From Euclidia mi (taxonomy: Eukaryota; Arthropoda; Insecta; Lepidoptera; Erebidae), in NCBI GenBank assembly GCA_944739405.2, contig OX123191.2, positions 7,730,830 to 7,794,829 on the forward strand: 64,000 bases of DNA. Reading direction: 5' to 3'. The position numbers were made by a program, and so were the translations under genes. Below the pieces are notes generated by a model that made no database searches, was not told the DNA's origin, and saw nothing but the letters and a program-made list of their open reading frames with translations. Shown here one piece after another: positions 20,881-32,575 of this stretch. Positions within the stretch are counted from its first letter, which is position 1. The number at the start of each line of letters is the position of its first letter.

Positions 20881-21415
20881 CAAGCTGGTACCCGCGGCTT
20901 CGCACGCGGATGATTATAATATTTTATTTTAACTTTCATACTTTGCGCGAACCCTACCTCAATTAAGCCCGTTCGTAAAATTCGTTCTTAGTGGACGCCT
21001 AAAATATATAAACTACATCTCAGCCAAATAAATGTTTTATACGCCAGGCGATTTTCGAAAGTTAATAAAAACTGAAAATATACACATAGAGATATATATA
21101 CTACTTAGATTCAGTATCATGACAGCAGCGGCAATTTGACCTAATGGGTCAAATTGGAGCCTATACGTAGCACTATAAAGTCATCTACCTTGCAGTGAAA
21201 GTCTCATTTGAATCGGTTCAGCCGTTCCAGAGATTACCCCGGACAAACAGAACAGACAAGACAGACAGACAGACAGACAGACGGACAGACAGACAGACAG
21301 ACAAAAATGTTAAAAAGGGTTGTTTTGTACTTAGAATCGTGTAACTAACACATATGCACTTGAAAAAACATAGTTATTTTGAAATCACAGACAGACACTT
21401 TTATATGTATAGATG
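20881..21415 (+). repeat. lepidopteran repeat with (GACA)n tract (S7)
   Basis: Starts 'agctggtacccgcggcttcg' and contains 'ctaccttgcagtgaaagtct', 'gaatcggttcagccgttcca' and a (gaca) microsatellite near 21260-21303, ending 'cacagacagacacttt'. The order matches dispersed lepidopteran LINE-tail-like repeats (from memory). Confidence 0.6.
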
Positions 21416-21730
21416 AGTAGAAGAAGTAAAGACTTGTTATCGCGACAACAGCGCCAACTACCGGGTCAAATTGTAGCCTATATGTACCGCTATAAAGTCC
21501 TCTACCTTGCAGTGAAAGTCTCATTTGAATCGGTTCAGCCGTTCCAGAGAATACCCCGTTCAAACAGAAAGACAGACAGACAGACAGACGGACAGACAGA
21601 CAGTCAAAAATGTTAAAAAAGCTTGTTTTGGACTGAGAATCGTATAACTAACTATATGCACTTGAAAAAACATAGTTATTTTGAAATCACAGACAGACAC
21701 TTCAATTTTATTTATATGTATAGATGTATA
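21416..21730 (+). repeat. tandem partial copy of the preceding S7 repeat
   Basis: Repeats the 3' portion: 'ctaccttgcagtgaaagtct', 'gaatcggttcagccgttcca', a second (gaca) tract and 'gcacttgaaaaaacatagtt'. The two copies abut at 'tatatgtatagatg', so this is a head-to-tail duplication of about 310 bp. Confidence 0.75.
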
Positions 21731-22184
21731 GATGTTTATCAAAGGACTTCAGAGGCAGAGATTTCATATTGCCATATAAGGTTCGTGATTTGTGCGAAAA
21801 CGTATAATGTTTATATATTTTTGTAGCTTTACATAAATCTTTGAATTGTAAGAAAGTTTGAGCTTTTTTTATTAGTAGTAAAAAGAGAAGACTCAAATTG
21901 TCAAGTACAAAATAATTTAATTTAAAAACTTTTGTTACGGATAATATGCCACAGGATGGCCCTAGAACCACAATAAATCACACATTCTTTTTTGTATCGT
22001 ATCTATAACGGTCTGAGCGGTGACCACTACGCTAAGCCTTAGATATTTTTTGCTGAAAGAAAAAGCTTACAGCCTGATGAAGATGCCTACGATCTTCCAT
22101 ACAGAGGATAGTGGATTCGAATCCACAGGGACTGCGATATTTCATTGCTCGATCAATGTTAGCATACTCGACAAAACTAACTTC

Positions 22185-22217
22185 TACTTGACAGTCGTTA
22201 TGAACGACTGTCAAGTA
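22185..22217. repeat. perfect 15-bp hairpin
   Basis: TACTTGACAGTCGTT and its exact complement are separated by the 3-nt loop 'atg'. Confidence 0.8.
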
Positions 22218-22235
22218 TCTTCATGACAGCTGGGA

Positions 22236-22402
22236 TCGATGGCGTGCTCACAGGCTATTGAGCAAGCGATAAAAATTAAGAAAATTATTACTATAACTTC
22301 GAAAAATCAGTGGCATGCGCCATGGTTTTCAATTCGATTCCTCCGGCATGGCAGTCTGTGGGTATCTTCACTATGTTATCGCTGCCCCTTTATAACTCAG
22401 AA
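22236..22402 (-). repeat. SINE head fragment (family S2)
   Basis: 'ataacttcgaaaaatcagtg', 'caattcgattcct' and 'atgttatcgctgccc' are the complement of the S2 tRNA-like head and first body segment. Confidence 0.5.
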
Positions 22403-23504
22403 CCTTACTATGAGTAATTTTAGCTCAATCAAAACGTCAAGTTATACAACTCTCAGTCAATACACATATGTTTATTGTTCCGATCTCGGGTGACCTAATA
22501 AATATTATTGTTTACTTATTATGTGGGCCTTTTTTTTAAACCTTTCAATTTCCCAACTTTCATCTGACGTAAAGGTTTACAATAAATTATTTACAGAAAC
22601 GATTGAATCGCGGTCTGTTTACTTGGGATTAAGTACCTTATACTTATTTATGTTATAATCATATATTTTTCAAAATTCATGATTGAAATATTGCAATTCT
22701 ACATATCTTGTTATAGAGATTAGATATGTTACAATTAGGTTTATATTTAATAAGATTAAGTACATTTTAACAATTATACACTGCATTTTTATGTATATTA
22801 CAAGAAATAACTTTATTATTGTACCGTAGATACATTTCTAGACCACGTGGCCTAGATTTTTCATATGTAGAAACATAATCACGTTTTGTCCGCTATGAAA
22901 AAACGAGTACAAATACACATTTATTGAAAATTAATAAGTATAATAATATTCGGCAGCCGAACGAGGCAGAAAAGACTATATTGTGCTTTCTCTAAGGTAT
23001 GTCTGCACTTGTCTCGAGAGACGGACGCGAAGCACATCCAGACTTGAACAACAATCTATGGATCACACAAAGTAGATCCATGTGGGTATCAAATCTACAA
23101 CACTCCGCGCAGTGTTAAAACCTCGAGCTGTGTCAACCGCAACCAGGCAGAAAATAACTAAATTTTCAAATGCACACTGCTACTCTACGACCTCAAAAAT
23201 AATATCATAACTTAATTTTACCATCACGTTTATGTCGTCGCATTTCAGTCCATAACTTTTAAAAGTTTCTTCACAATGTTGTTATATTTTCCAAGTGTTG
23301 TTTTAATTGCACTTTTATTACTGTTTCTTTTATACTTTTCTTACCTCACAAATGTGAAATGTATCCAGCGAGAGAACAGTAATTACGACAAAAACATCAT
23401 AAGAGAAAGTTTTTAATTTTTGCTGTTTTAGTATTTTCAGTGAATTCTTGGTTATGTGGGTAGTTGAGTTACTTAGTTTTAAGTTACTCTGGTATGTATG
23501 TAAC
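22403..23504. other. no feature recognised
   Basis: AT-rich sequence with no supported gene or repeat structure. Confidence 0.4.
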
Positions 23505-23507
23505 TAA

Positions 23508-23798
23508 GGGCGGTTTTAGATTAGCTTATTTTTCTCGCGTATTCGGTCGTTTCACCATATCCATATATCCATACCGGACTAGTAAGTAACTCGTAGTAAA
23601 CGTACATATTTCGAGCTGTTTGCACGAAACGGAAGTCATATCGTGTTAGTATCAACATGGATTCGCTTGAACGAGATAAGAAGCGCGTCAACGCTCGTCC
23701 GAGTTGCGCGTCTGCCGAAAGGCCAGTCTGTACGCGCCTATATGCGCTTCCAAAAACTATTTTACACGCGCGTATGAAACGCTAGACTGAAACCGCTC
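23508..23798. mobile_element. PIF/Harbinger-type MITE
   Basis: The flanks are TAA (23505-23507 and 23799-23801), a 3-bp target typical of PIF/Harbinger. The ends GGGCGGTTTTAGATTAGC and, in complement, GAGCGGTTTCAGTCTAGCG form imperfect inverted repeats. It is 291 bp and non-coding. Confidence 0.65.
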
Positions 23799-24099
23799 TA
23801 AATAAAACTGTGTCAAGTTAAATAAATGAATGTTGTTCAAAATATTGTGTATGAGTATTAAGAAACGTTTAAATATTTCTCATGTAATGTTAAAGTCACA
23901 TCATTTGCGGTTTAGGCACCAACTAGACTTATCCCGTGGCCCCGCCTGCGTGACAGTAGTCTATTTCACTTACCAGCCTCCTAACATCGCTAAATACAGA
24001 AATCATAGCATGACATCGCTTAGTTGCCACGTGAAAGAAAGACAAAAAAACAAAGAAATTCACCTTTGCATCCAAATAAATAAAATTTAATCACCGAAG

Positions 24100-24276
24100 T
24101 GTTTGTACGCGCAGAACTCCAAAACGACTGCACCAAATTGAATAAGTCATTCTTTTATGTGTTCTTTATTGTCATGAGAAGGTTTGAATGAAAAAATATT
24201 AAAAAATATAATAGTGAATATTTAAAAAAAGAAAAATATATGGCGGTATGATGTTCGCCGGGTCAGCTAGTTTACA
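24100..24276 (+). repeat. lepidopteran repeat 3' end (S9)
   Basis: Ends 'tgttcgccgggtcagctagt', a terminal motif of a common lepidopteran repeat that recurs at 30640-30830. Confidence 0.55.
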
Positions 24277-24404
24277 ATAATAGTATGGGTAATCATATCA
24301 TTTGATCGTTCTCGGTGGGAATCGAATCCACGACCTCCGGCATAGCAATCAGGTTTCCGATAGCATCCCCTATCCCTTATCAGTATGTAATATTTTTTGC
24401 GTTA

Positions 24405-24547
24405 TTGACTAACAAACAAGCACAGCCAATACTATTGGGCGTAAGAAGCTAACATTTGGCATGCATGTTCCATGTGTCCGTAGGGTTGCACTTAGAAGGG
24501 CTTTCCTGAAATTCCCACGGGTACGGGAAAATATAGTTAAATTAAAA
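24405..24547 (+). repeat. repeat fragment (S8)
   Basis: 'aagctaacatttggcatgca', 'gttgcacttagaagggcttt' and 'cctgaaattccc' parallel the copy at 28472-28680. It is interrupted by the S1 SINE that follows. Confidence 0.6.
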
Positions 24548-24550
24548 TAA

Positions 24551-24797
24551 AATGCCTCGTTGGTCTCGCGGCATAAATGTGCGCGTGGGATTGGGAGGTT
24601 TCGGGTTCGATTCCCGAGTCGGGCAAAAGTGTAACTTGGTTTTTCTGAATACTCAGAAGCAGCCCGGAGTCTGGTGATGTGCCCGGTAATGGCAATAGGC
24701 TCGCTCACTATTACTAAAAAAAATTATGGCGAAATGTGGGTGTAATATTTACACCTCTGCCTACCCCTTCGGGGATACAGGCGTAAGACTATAAGTT
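24551..24797 (+). repeat. tRNA-derived SINE (family S1)
   Basis: Same head as the copy at 10311 ('cctcgttggtctcgcggc', box B 'cgggttcgattcccgagtcg'), then the body 'gtgcccggtaatggcaatag' and tail 'ctaccccttcggggata'. Confidence 0.75.
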
Positions 24798-26056
24798 AAA
24801 ATTAAATGTATCTCAATATTAATGACGCTATTGCCAAGACAGTTATATGGTTTCTTACTTTTATCCTTAAATGTCACTGTAGATACTAAAAACATTTAAT
24901 ACCCGCTGATATTTCAATACGTAAAGCAAGTCTTCGAATTTTTAACTAAATTAAAAATCTAATTTATTTAAAATGTATTCTTAATACGAGTAGGCAACTG
25001 AAAGGACTGTAGGAAGATTCTTGGAAGAGAGTTCTAGGAATACAGAGCAACGTCTTGTATTGGTTCCCGTTATTCTTGAATGTACCTAAACTGGGTCTTC
25101 AAGAAAATTCGCTGGTATTTAATTAAAATTGGTTTTATACATACATACATAGACTCACGCCTGTTTCCCGGAGGGGTAGGCAGAGACTACGGAACGCCAT
25201 TTGCAACGATCCTGACATATCTCTCTTGCTTCATTCACTCCCATCAGATTCCTCATGCATGCTCTTCAGTTCAGGGTACTTCTAACCTGTCCTGTTTTTA
25301 GGATGTCTCCAATCTGGTCAGATAACGTCCGCCTAGGTCTTCCCCTTCGTCCTGTCCCATCCACACTTGCCTTATATATCTGGTTGGGCAGTCTTTCGTC
25401 ATCCATCCTCTTCACGTGCCCAAACCATCTTAGCATACCTTTCTCGATGCTTGTCACTACATCTTCTTTTACCCCATAACACTCTCTTATCACATAATTC
25501 TATACTCTGTCAGTCAAAGAAACACCACACATACTTCTCAGTGCTATCATTTCTACAGCATTTATTCTACTTTCATGACTCTTCTGCCATACCCAACTAT
25601 CACTACCATACATAAGAGTAGGTACTAACACCCCTCTATGGACAGCCAAACGTGCCTTTTTGGAAATGTTTTGGCTATTCATAAACGCCTTCAGAGTTCC
25701 ATTCACTATATTACCTGCATTAACTCTTCTTTCAATATCTTCTATATTCTTACCATCTCTTGTAAACAGCATACCTAAATATACAAACTCTTTCACTTGC
25801 TCCACTCGCTGTCCTTTGATCATAACATTACAAGCCGTAACGCATTCCTCCTTTTCAAAAACCATAACTTTCGTTTTACTTACATTCACTTTCATTCCTT
25901 TCCTCTCTAACGCACCATGCATGATTGTTACCATCTCCTGCAACTTCTCCGCTGAAGACGCAAGTGTAACCTGATCATCAGCATAAAGGAGGCATTTTAC
26001 AAGTAACTCATTCATCCTTAATCCACAGTCACTATTTTTCAAATCTTGCAAACAAT

Positions 26057-26371
26057 AGGGTATTTGACTAAAAAAATCGAATTAGTCCGTCAGATAGATT
26101 TTCAAAAAATATTGGACACGTATATTTTCTTTAGTCACGTAAACGAAAAATGAAGACGACAAACTTCGCTGAAAACTCGTGTGACGTCACTTGCCAGTAC
26201 ACTTTTTACTGGCAAGTGACGTTACAAGCCCCCACTCTTAGGCGTTTCTCCATCTTTGATGCGTTTTATCTTCGTAATTTTTTACTGATTTGATAAAACA
26301 AAAAATACGTATCCAATATTTTTCGATAATCTAACTGACGGACTAATTTTTTTTTTTTAGTCAAATACCCT
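26057..26371. mobile_element. MITE with about 72-bp inverted repeats inside LINE-gamma
   Basis: Ends AGGGTATTTGACTAAAAAAA on both strands, with inverted similarity continuing through 'ttagtccgtcag' and 'aaaaaatattgga' for about 72 bp. The centre holds another palindrome around 'cttgccagta...tactggcaag' (about 26186-26224). The dinucleotide AT is repeated at 26055-26056 and 26372-26373. Removing the element and one AT gives the expected LINE reading 'FMDNCLQDLK' on the minus strand. Confidence 0.85.
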
Positions 26372-26957
26372 ATTGTCCATGAAGAGGTTAAACAGCCACG
26401 GCGACGCTACACATCCCTGTCTAACACCTGTCTCGATGGTAAACTAATCCGTGTACAACCCATTTATCCGCACACAAGCTCTAGAATCTTCATAAAGGGA
26501 TTTTAGAGCTCGTATGAGGCTGCTTTTCACCCCATACATCGACAGTACCGACCACATTTCATTCCTCACCACTTTATCGTAAGCCTTTTCCAAATCCACA
26601 AATGTGCAATAGACCTTTTGACCTTTGGCGAAGAATTTTTCGGCTACGCACCGCAAGGAAAAGATTTGATCCGTGCACCCCATACCCTTTCGGAATCCTG
26701 CTTGTACATCCCATATTTTCTTGTCGGTTACTTCCATAACTCTTCCAATCTTCGCATACAATTTGCCAACAATGCTGAGAAGGCTAATGCCTCTATAGTT
26801 TTTGCAGTCTTGTTGCGAGCCTTTTCCCTTATAAAGAGGCACAACCACCGCTGTGGCCCAGTCATCAAGTACTTGGCCGCTGCTCCAGCACAAGTTAAAT
26901 AAGCGCTGCAGCTGACCAACTATGATGCCCTGTCCAGCCTTCAGCATTTCAACTGTA

Positions 26958-27011
26958 ATCCTATCATATCCTGCAGGATATGATAGGATATCTGTAAGGC
27001 TGCAGCCTTAC
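26958..27011. repeat. two abutting perfect palindromes in LINE-gamma
   Basis: A 32-bp palindrome (26958-26989, centred on TGCA) and an 18-bp palindrome (26994-27011, also centred on TGCA) are separated by 4 bp. They look like an inserted inverted copy of the flanking coding DNA, because the family reading here should be 'GKAAGYDRI'. Confidence 0.85.
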
Positions 27012-28045
27012 CTAATTTCATACTTCCCAACGCCTTCACAATTTTATCCACACCAATATCGCTTTCATCATTGCTATTATTACCATTCATTTCGTCGATC
27101 GATGTCTCTATCGCCGTTTTTTCAAATAAACCTTCAAAATACTCCTTCCAGCTCTTGAGCACGCATGATTCACCATTCAGTGTCTTTCCATTGTTGTCTC
27201 TGATTAACGTTTGAGGATTGAGTTCTTCTTCGAACTGCACGAACGGATTTCCAGAAAAACTTTATGTTTCTCCGGAAATCTTCAGATAGTCTGCTATCAA
27301 ACTCATCTTTCTTTTCCTCTTTTTTCCTTTTAACAATTTCTTTCACAATTCTTTTTGACCTAACAAACTCCTTTCTTGCTTCATCTATGTCATCACTCGT
27401 TGCCTTTCCTATTCTTTCATTTGCTCTGGCAGCCAACAATCTAACCAAGCTTTCTTCTTCTCTGACACTGCTGATTGTACATCCTTGTCCCACCATGTAT
27501 TCTTAACCTTTCGTATTTTCCTTCTCTTGATCACACCAAATACTTCAGACGCTACACATACTATCTCTTCTTTAAAAGATTGCCATAATTCTTCCATTTA
27601 TAATTTATGCCATCGAACCTCTCAAATCTTGCTATCAATCTTCGCCCATACTCATCTTTCACAACTTTCTCTTGCAGATTTTCTACTTTTATTCTTTCCA
27701 AGACCCTATTTTCATTAAGTTCTCGTTGTTGCCATCCTTTAAAGAGCCCACTTATCCGGCTCATCACCAAGAAGTGGTCTGTGTGGATGATGGTTTTATT
27801 TACATATTTATCTACTTTGTGGCGTTTCCTGTTAGGTAAATAGTTGAAATTATAAAGTGTTCCAGACCAGAATTATGGTGACGGCTGCAACATCGAGGAA
27901 GACTAGCAATCGACGTGGGAAATAGATATTATTATACCAAGTGTATGCGAAAGCACAAGACACTATTGCTTAATTTTCATAGTCAAAATCATCAAATCAA
28001 TAATTATTCACTTAGGTAACAATAAAACGCATATGAACGCAAATA

Positions 28046-28350
28046 TAGCAGCGATAGCCTAGTGGAGAGACCGACAGACTGCTACGCAGAGGGTCCGGGT
28101 TCGAATCCACGGCAGGCACCAATGACTTTTCGAAGTTATGTGCGAATTAAATTGTTAATTTTATTATCGCTTAACGGTGAAGGAAAACATCGTGAGCAAA
28201 CCTGAGAGTTCTTCCTAATGTTCTCGAAAGACATGTGAAGTCTGCCAACCCGCACAAGGCCAGTAGGGTGGACTATGGCCTTACCCTTCTCATAGAGAGA
28301 AGAGGCCCGTGCCCAGCAGTGAGACAGTTTATATATAGGAATTATGATGA
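28046..28350 (+). repeat. tRNA-derived SINE (family S2)
   Basis: The head 'gcagcgatagcctagtggag' has a box-A-like 'tagcctagtgg' and box B 'gggttcgaatcc'. The body has 'cggtgaaggaaaacatcgtg' and 'ttctcgaaagacatgtgaag', and the tail 'cccagcagtgagacag'. It is nearly full-length. Confidence 0.75.
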
Positions 28351-28471
28351 TAACGAACGCAAATGAGTTACTCGTTTAAAGATTCTACATTTACAGTTAG
28401 GTCTGCATATCTGAGACACAGACCACATATCTGGAGAGAAATTGAACGAAGACCCTTGAAGGTGTAACATC

Positions 28472-28680
28472 TTAATATATAGAATCCTTGCGTTGCTGAC
28501 TGACTTACAGACAAGCTACAGCCGAAACTATGAGGCGCAGGAAGCTGAAATTTGGCATGTATGTTCCTTGGGGGCCGTAGGGGTGCACTAAGAAGGGATT
28601 TCCCGAAATTCCCCCGAGATCGGCCAAAACGGGTAAATAAAAAAAATGCAGGCGTAGCTGCTGGCGTCCTCTAGTCTTTA
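28472..28680 (+). repeat. lepidopteran repeat (S8)
   Basis: 'ctgaaatttggcatgtatgt', 'gtaggggtgcactaagaagg' and 'ggcgtagctgctggcgtcct'. The same family as 24405 (plus) and about 63520-63610 (minus). Confidence 0.6.
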
Positions 28681-29289
28681 ATAATTATTTTGCGATCTCG
28701 ATGTCAGAAAGGTTTATTTCATTATTCTTAATAAATAAGAAACAAATTTCTATTTTTGCCTATCATTAGCTACCTAATCACACTACAGACGTCATGAACT
28801 GTAAAATTTTACATTTATCAATTTCATCATCATGTCGCAGTCCATTGCTCAATATAGACCTCTCCGATGGCTCGCTAATCTTGACTCGCACGTCATTACT
28901 GAGCAACTGGATCAACACACATATTGTATGGTCTGTGTTACAATTTCTAATAGATAAGCACCAGAAAAACCACTGCCGACAAATAAAATGCACTAAATTA
29001 TAAGATAATAAGGGAATTTACACGAGTAATAGGTATGAAATATACAGCATACAAAGTATATATTATTATGTATGTTTATCTATTAGCTAGTACCCATATT
29101 ACAAGCTCTGCTTAGTTTGGGACGAAATGTTGTGTGAATGTGGTAGAATATCATTAATTAATAACAAGAAACATCGTGATGATGTGAGTTCCTACTAACT
29201 GGCCTCATAACATCCAAAACACTAGATAAAATCCCTAGAAATACTTCAATTAACAAACAACACATTCTTTTCTCAAAATCCACATTGAA
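28681..29289. other. no feature recognised
   Basis: AT-rich DNA, no supported gene. Confidence 0.4.
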
Positions 29290-29522
29290 AATTATATTTA
29301 CACTAGACGATGCCTGCGGTTACACCCGCGTTATTTAAGGCTACTGCTCCGCTCCCGTCGCTCATAGCGCGATGTTATATAGCCTATAGCCTTTCTCGAT
29401 AAATGGGCTATCTAACACTGAAAGAATTTTAAAAACGTACCAGTACTTCATGAGATTAGCGCGTTCAACCAAACAAACAAACAAACAAACTCTTCAGCTT
29501 TATATATTAGTATAGATTCTAT
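29290..29522 (+). repeat. lepidopteran repeat 3' end with (CAAA)n
   Basis: 'gcctgcggttacacccgcg', 'gcgatgttatatagcctat', 'gagattagcgcgttcaacc', (aaac) repeats and 'tttatatattagtatagatt' form the standard 3' end of a common lepidopteran LINE-like repeat (from memory). Confidence 0.65.
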
Positions 29523-29935
29523 GACGAGAAATCCCACTACATTACCACTAAGCAGTTGAAATAAAAAATGCAATTTTCAACTGAAAAATGAAACGGCTTT
29601 GCGTCGCCCGTTTTCAAGAACAGCAATCCGTTCCACCGCTGAATTGAGTGGCGATTTTAGCAGAGTTACAATTTTTAACCCCTACTATGGGTAAATGTTC
29701 ATATTTAGGTCAACAAGTAACTGCCGATTGAAAAGTTTTAGCGAAAGCTTATTTAACACGTCAATATATGGGAAGAATCTCTCATAGGAACAATAGGATA
29801 CTTAGGCTTATCAGTGTCATAATTTATCAATTTAGAGATTTACAGTATCATAAAAGTTAGTATTATAATAAATAAATTTACGTTATTTTAATCCATTCGA
29901 CTAATTTTGAATCGTTTATGTGGGCCGGTTAAGTT

Positions 29936-30160
29936 ATGACCACCACGGTGGCCAAGTGTGGATTGGCAGACTATATATTCTGAGAACATTATGGATAACT
30001 CTGAAATTGGCAGTTTTCTCACGTGGTTTTCCTTTAACGTTTAGCAAGCGTTTGATGCGCACACAGCTTCGAAAAGACAGTTTTGCAGCGCTGTTAGTAC
30101 CCGGGACCCTCGGCGCAGTAGTCTGTTTTTCTCTCCACAAAGCTATCGATGCGCGTTTAA
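29936..30160 (-). repeat. SINE fragment (family S2)
   Basis: 'ccaccacggtggccaagtg', 'ctcacgtggttttccttta', 'agcttcgaaaagacag' and 'tctccacaaagctatcg' follow the reverse order of S2. Confidence 0.55.
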
Positions 30161-30639
30161 CATTTAAAAGAGCAAAATTTAATAATATCTGCTTACTGCT
30201 CACGAAAGTATGAAAACAAAGAGTAGGAGCAATGTTTTTATTCCCTTGAGGTGTCACATATTCAGTTGCAGCGTCTGATTGTGCTTGCCCATATCTAAAC
30301 GAACAATGCTGAGGCTGAAAATTACTTTGATTACTTAAAAAATAATAAAAAATGGACTTAATAAGATTCAGTTCAATCACATTGTTTATTTTGTGTACCT
30401 GTGTTATATTGTGTACCAACTGATTGTGAAAACTATTACTTAAACAAAAAAAATGGATTTGCTATCTGTGAAATAAAGACATAAAGACATATGTATTTGT
30501 TTCTGCATTTTCGGTTTTCACAGCACTTTTCAAGTCAAAATCCTATTCTAGATGATGCCGGCTTTTTCGAGGTAAATTACTTCTTGAGAAAACAGTGAGT
30601 CATTGCTTATTTTTTCAGTCATTTCATTTTGTTTTAATA

Positions 30640-30830
30640 CGTACACAAATCACTATAATTATAGTATAAAACAAAGTCTGTCTTCTGTATGTCTGACCCT
30701 ATGTATGCTTAAATCTGTAAAACTACGCAACGGATTTTAATGCGTTTTCTTATTAGATAGAATGATTCAAGAGGAAGGTTTATATGTATAATACATATAG
30801 GTGGTACGCCGGGTCAGCTAGTATTATTAT
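30640..30830 (+). repeat. lepidopteran repeat 3' end (S9)
   Basis: 'ctacgcaacggattttaatg', 'caagaggaaggtttatatg' and terminal 'acgccgggtcagctagta'. Short and non-coding. Confidence 0.65.
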
Positions 30831-30894
30831 AGACACATAAAGATAAAAGTGTTTAATGTTGGACGAAAAGTCTACTATAGTAAACATGTATAAA

Positions 30895-31165
30895 AAAAGC
30901 GGCGATAGCCCAGTGGTGTACGTAACGGAATGCCGAGACGATGGTCTCGGGTTCGATCCCTAGGTACCCCGGGCACACACCTCTGACTTTTCGAAGTTAT
31001 GTGTGTATTAAAAACGTTAATTATCGCTCGCTTAATTATGTGCCCGGTAGATGGCAATAGGCTCGCCCCCTATTACATTGGGACCTAAACATAACTGGCG
31101 AAAAGTGGGTGTAATACACCTCTGCCTACCCCTTCGGGGAAAAAAAGGCGTGAAGTTATGTTTAT
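30895..31165 (+). repeat. SINE (family S1) with alternative tRNA-like head
   Basis: The head 'gcggcgatagcccagtggtg' with box B 'gggttcgatccctaggt' differs from the heads at 10311 and 24551. The body 'gtgcccggtagatggcaata' and tail 'cctaccccttcgggga' are the same. Confidence 0.75.
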
Positions 31166-31697
31166 GTTAAACATGTTTTAACTTATGGTACATTAACAAA
31201 TCATTATATTTTATACAATTTTAGTATATAGCCAAATATTTTCGAGTCTGCACTCATCTTAACGTGGTAGATCACAGGCGGTTTGCATCAAACGAACCGT
31301 GTCCCAATTTCCTAGGGAAATCCAACGGTGCTGATTGGAACCACTTTAGTTTCACAATAAAACACCAGAGTATTAGATGAAGCACGTTTATTGCAATAAA
31401 ATCACCCAATATTTATACATGCCGCGGTAACCAAACCATACCTCGAATTTAAATCGATAAGAGCCATCTATCGGCATAAAATGTTATTACAAAAATCCCC
31501 AAAACTATATATACTGACATTGTGAACGAAACCATATCTTGAATTTAAACCGATAAGCTCCCTCTATCTGTCCCCTTTGTAATTAACAATTATATACATT
31601 AAAATAATATTGCGACTAAAAACTAATATAAATGTGTACAAACCATTTTGCTATAAAACCCTGAACAAACCGCTTGTTTACAACGAACAACTTATAG
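31166..31697. other. no feature recognised
   Basis: No supported gene or repeat. Confidence 0.4.
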
Positions 31698-31705
31698 GTT
31701 ATAAC

Positions 31706-32265
31706 CAGTGATCGGATAGTCGGATGCATATTCACCTAAAGTTAATTTTTGGCCAGGATATTATGGAAGCGGCTTCTTAAAACATATTATTTTTAATATG
31801 AATCCCGGGATTCCAGAAAATTCGGGAATGTGAAACTACTCTGTAACATGGTGAGGAAATTATTTATGTGTATTTACTTGAAGTTAATTTTAAGCTTCCC
31901 ATCAATTTATGAGTATGTTGAGTGTAAGAGGAATGGTAGGCAGTGGGTTTTATTGAGAGATATCAATTCTGAGAGATCAATTATTAAGAGATTGAATGGT
32001 TTTTCTTTGTAATTCTTATTTATTATTCGTTTGAGATAAATGTTTTAAAAATTGAAGAAAATTTTAAGACGATTTTATTATTTTTAGAGCTGTTTTTTGG
32101 TACAAAATTTAAAATAAGTAAATTTACCTACACCCGATTTGATTCTATAATAAAAAAAGAAATTTATTAATTCCGTAATCCCGGGATTTTACGATTCAAA
32201 AGTGCATTCCATAATAGCCAACACCTCAACTTTAAGTAAATATGCATCCGATTATCCGATCACTA
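31706..32265. mobile_element. hAT-type MITE with 8-bp target duplication
   Basis: The identical GTTATAAC lies at 31698-31705 and 32266-32273. The ends CAGTGATCGGATAGTCGG and, in complement, TAGTGATCGGATAATCGG extend as inverted repeats through 'atgcatatt'. CAGTG ends and 8-bp duplications are the hAT signature. No transposase; a 60-codon frame inside is not recognisable. Confidence 0.85.
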
Positions 32266-32479
32266 GTTATAACTGTCTACCCTTTCAGTCATTTAATTAT
32301 TCTGTACTCTATTTGACATTCAATAAATCCACCTTGCTCAATTTATTTGTACATTATAAAATGTCTTATATTTAAACACAGAAGTTTATAGTTTATCAAA
32401 ATAAAAATCAAAATAATTCAACTAAAATATATTGCGTGCCTGTAATTGTATTTTTTTTAATTAACAATTTTTTATTCCT

Positions 32480-32575
32480 GTATAGTGGTGAACCTTACAA
32501 ACATTCAAGCAACAGCCACAAAGAATACCCAGACTCCTAATAATTATTGAAAGATCACACAAAAAGTTGTCGCGT
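32480..32575 (-). repeat. SINE fragment (family S4)
   Basis: 'cttacaaacattcaagcaac' and 'gaatacccagactcct' are the complement of the S4 body. Confidence 0.45.

Larger units (their letters stand above)
25266..27770 (-). pseudogene. LINE-gamma endonuclease/reverse transcriptase, broken
   Basis: In order from 27.8 kb downward are the end of the endonuclease, a linker ('EARKEFVRSKRIVKEIVKRK'), RT blocks 'AVVVPLYKGKGSQQDCKNYR', 'GISLLSIVGKLYAKI', 'QAGFRKGMGCTDQIF', 'VDLEKAYDKV', catalytic 'LLYADDQVTLASS' (about 25980) and the C-terminal 'GMLRWFGHVKRMDDERL' with 'GRRGRPRRT'. The pieces occupy several frames. Breaks include the MITE, a palindromic insertion at 26958-27011 and further frameshifts at about 27240, 27500 and 27600. 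It is not functional, but the YADD residues persist. Confidence 0.88.
25141..27834 (-). mobile_element. LINE-gamma, 5'-truncated non-LTR retrotransposon
   Basis: The element runs on the minus strand from an endonuclease remnant ('HTDHFLVMSRI') to a 3' tail of 'aggcgtgagtctatg' plus (tatg). Its last coding block matches the fragment at 1173-1460. A MITE lies inside it at 26057-26371. The 3' tail is similar to that of SINE family S1. The clade is uncertain; RTE-like is my guess from the RT motifs. Confidence 0.85.

Noticed and set aside
20881..21730. Helitron
   Set aside because: No convincing TC start or CTRR end with a 3' hairpin was found; the similarity is to common LINE-tail-like repeats.
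28046..28120. tRNA gene
   Set aside because: A box A and box B are present, but the sequence continues as a SINE body with a family tail and does not close a cloverleaf acceptor stem convincingly.
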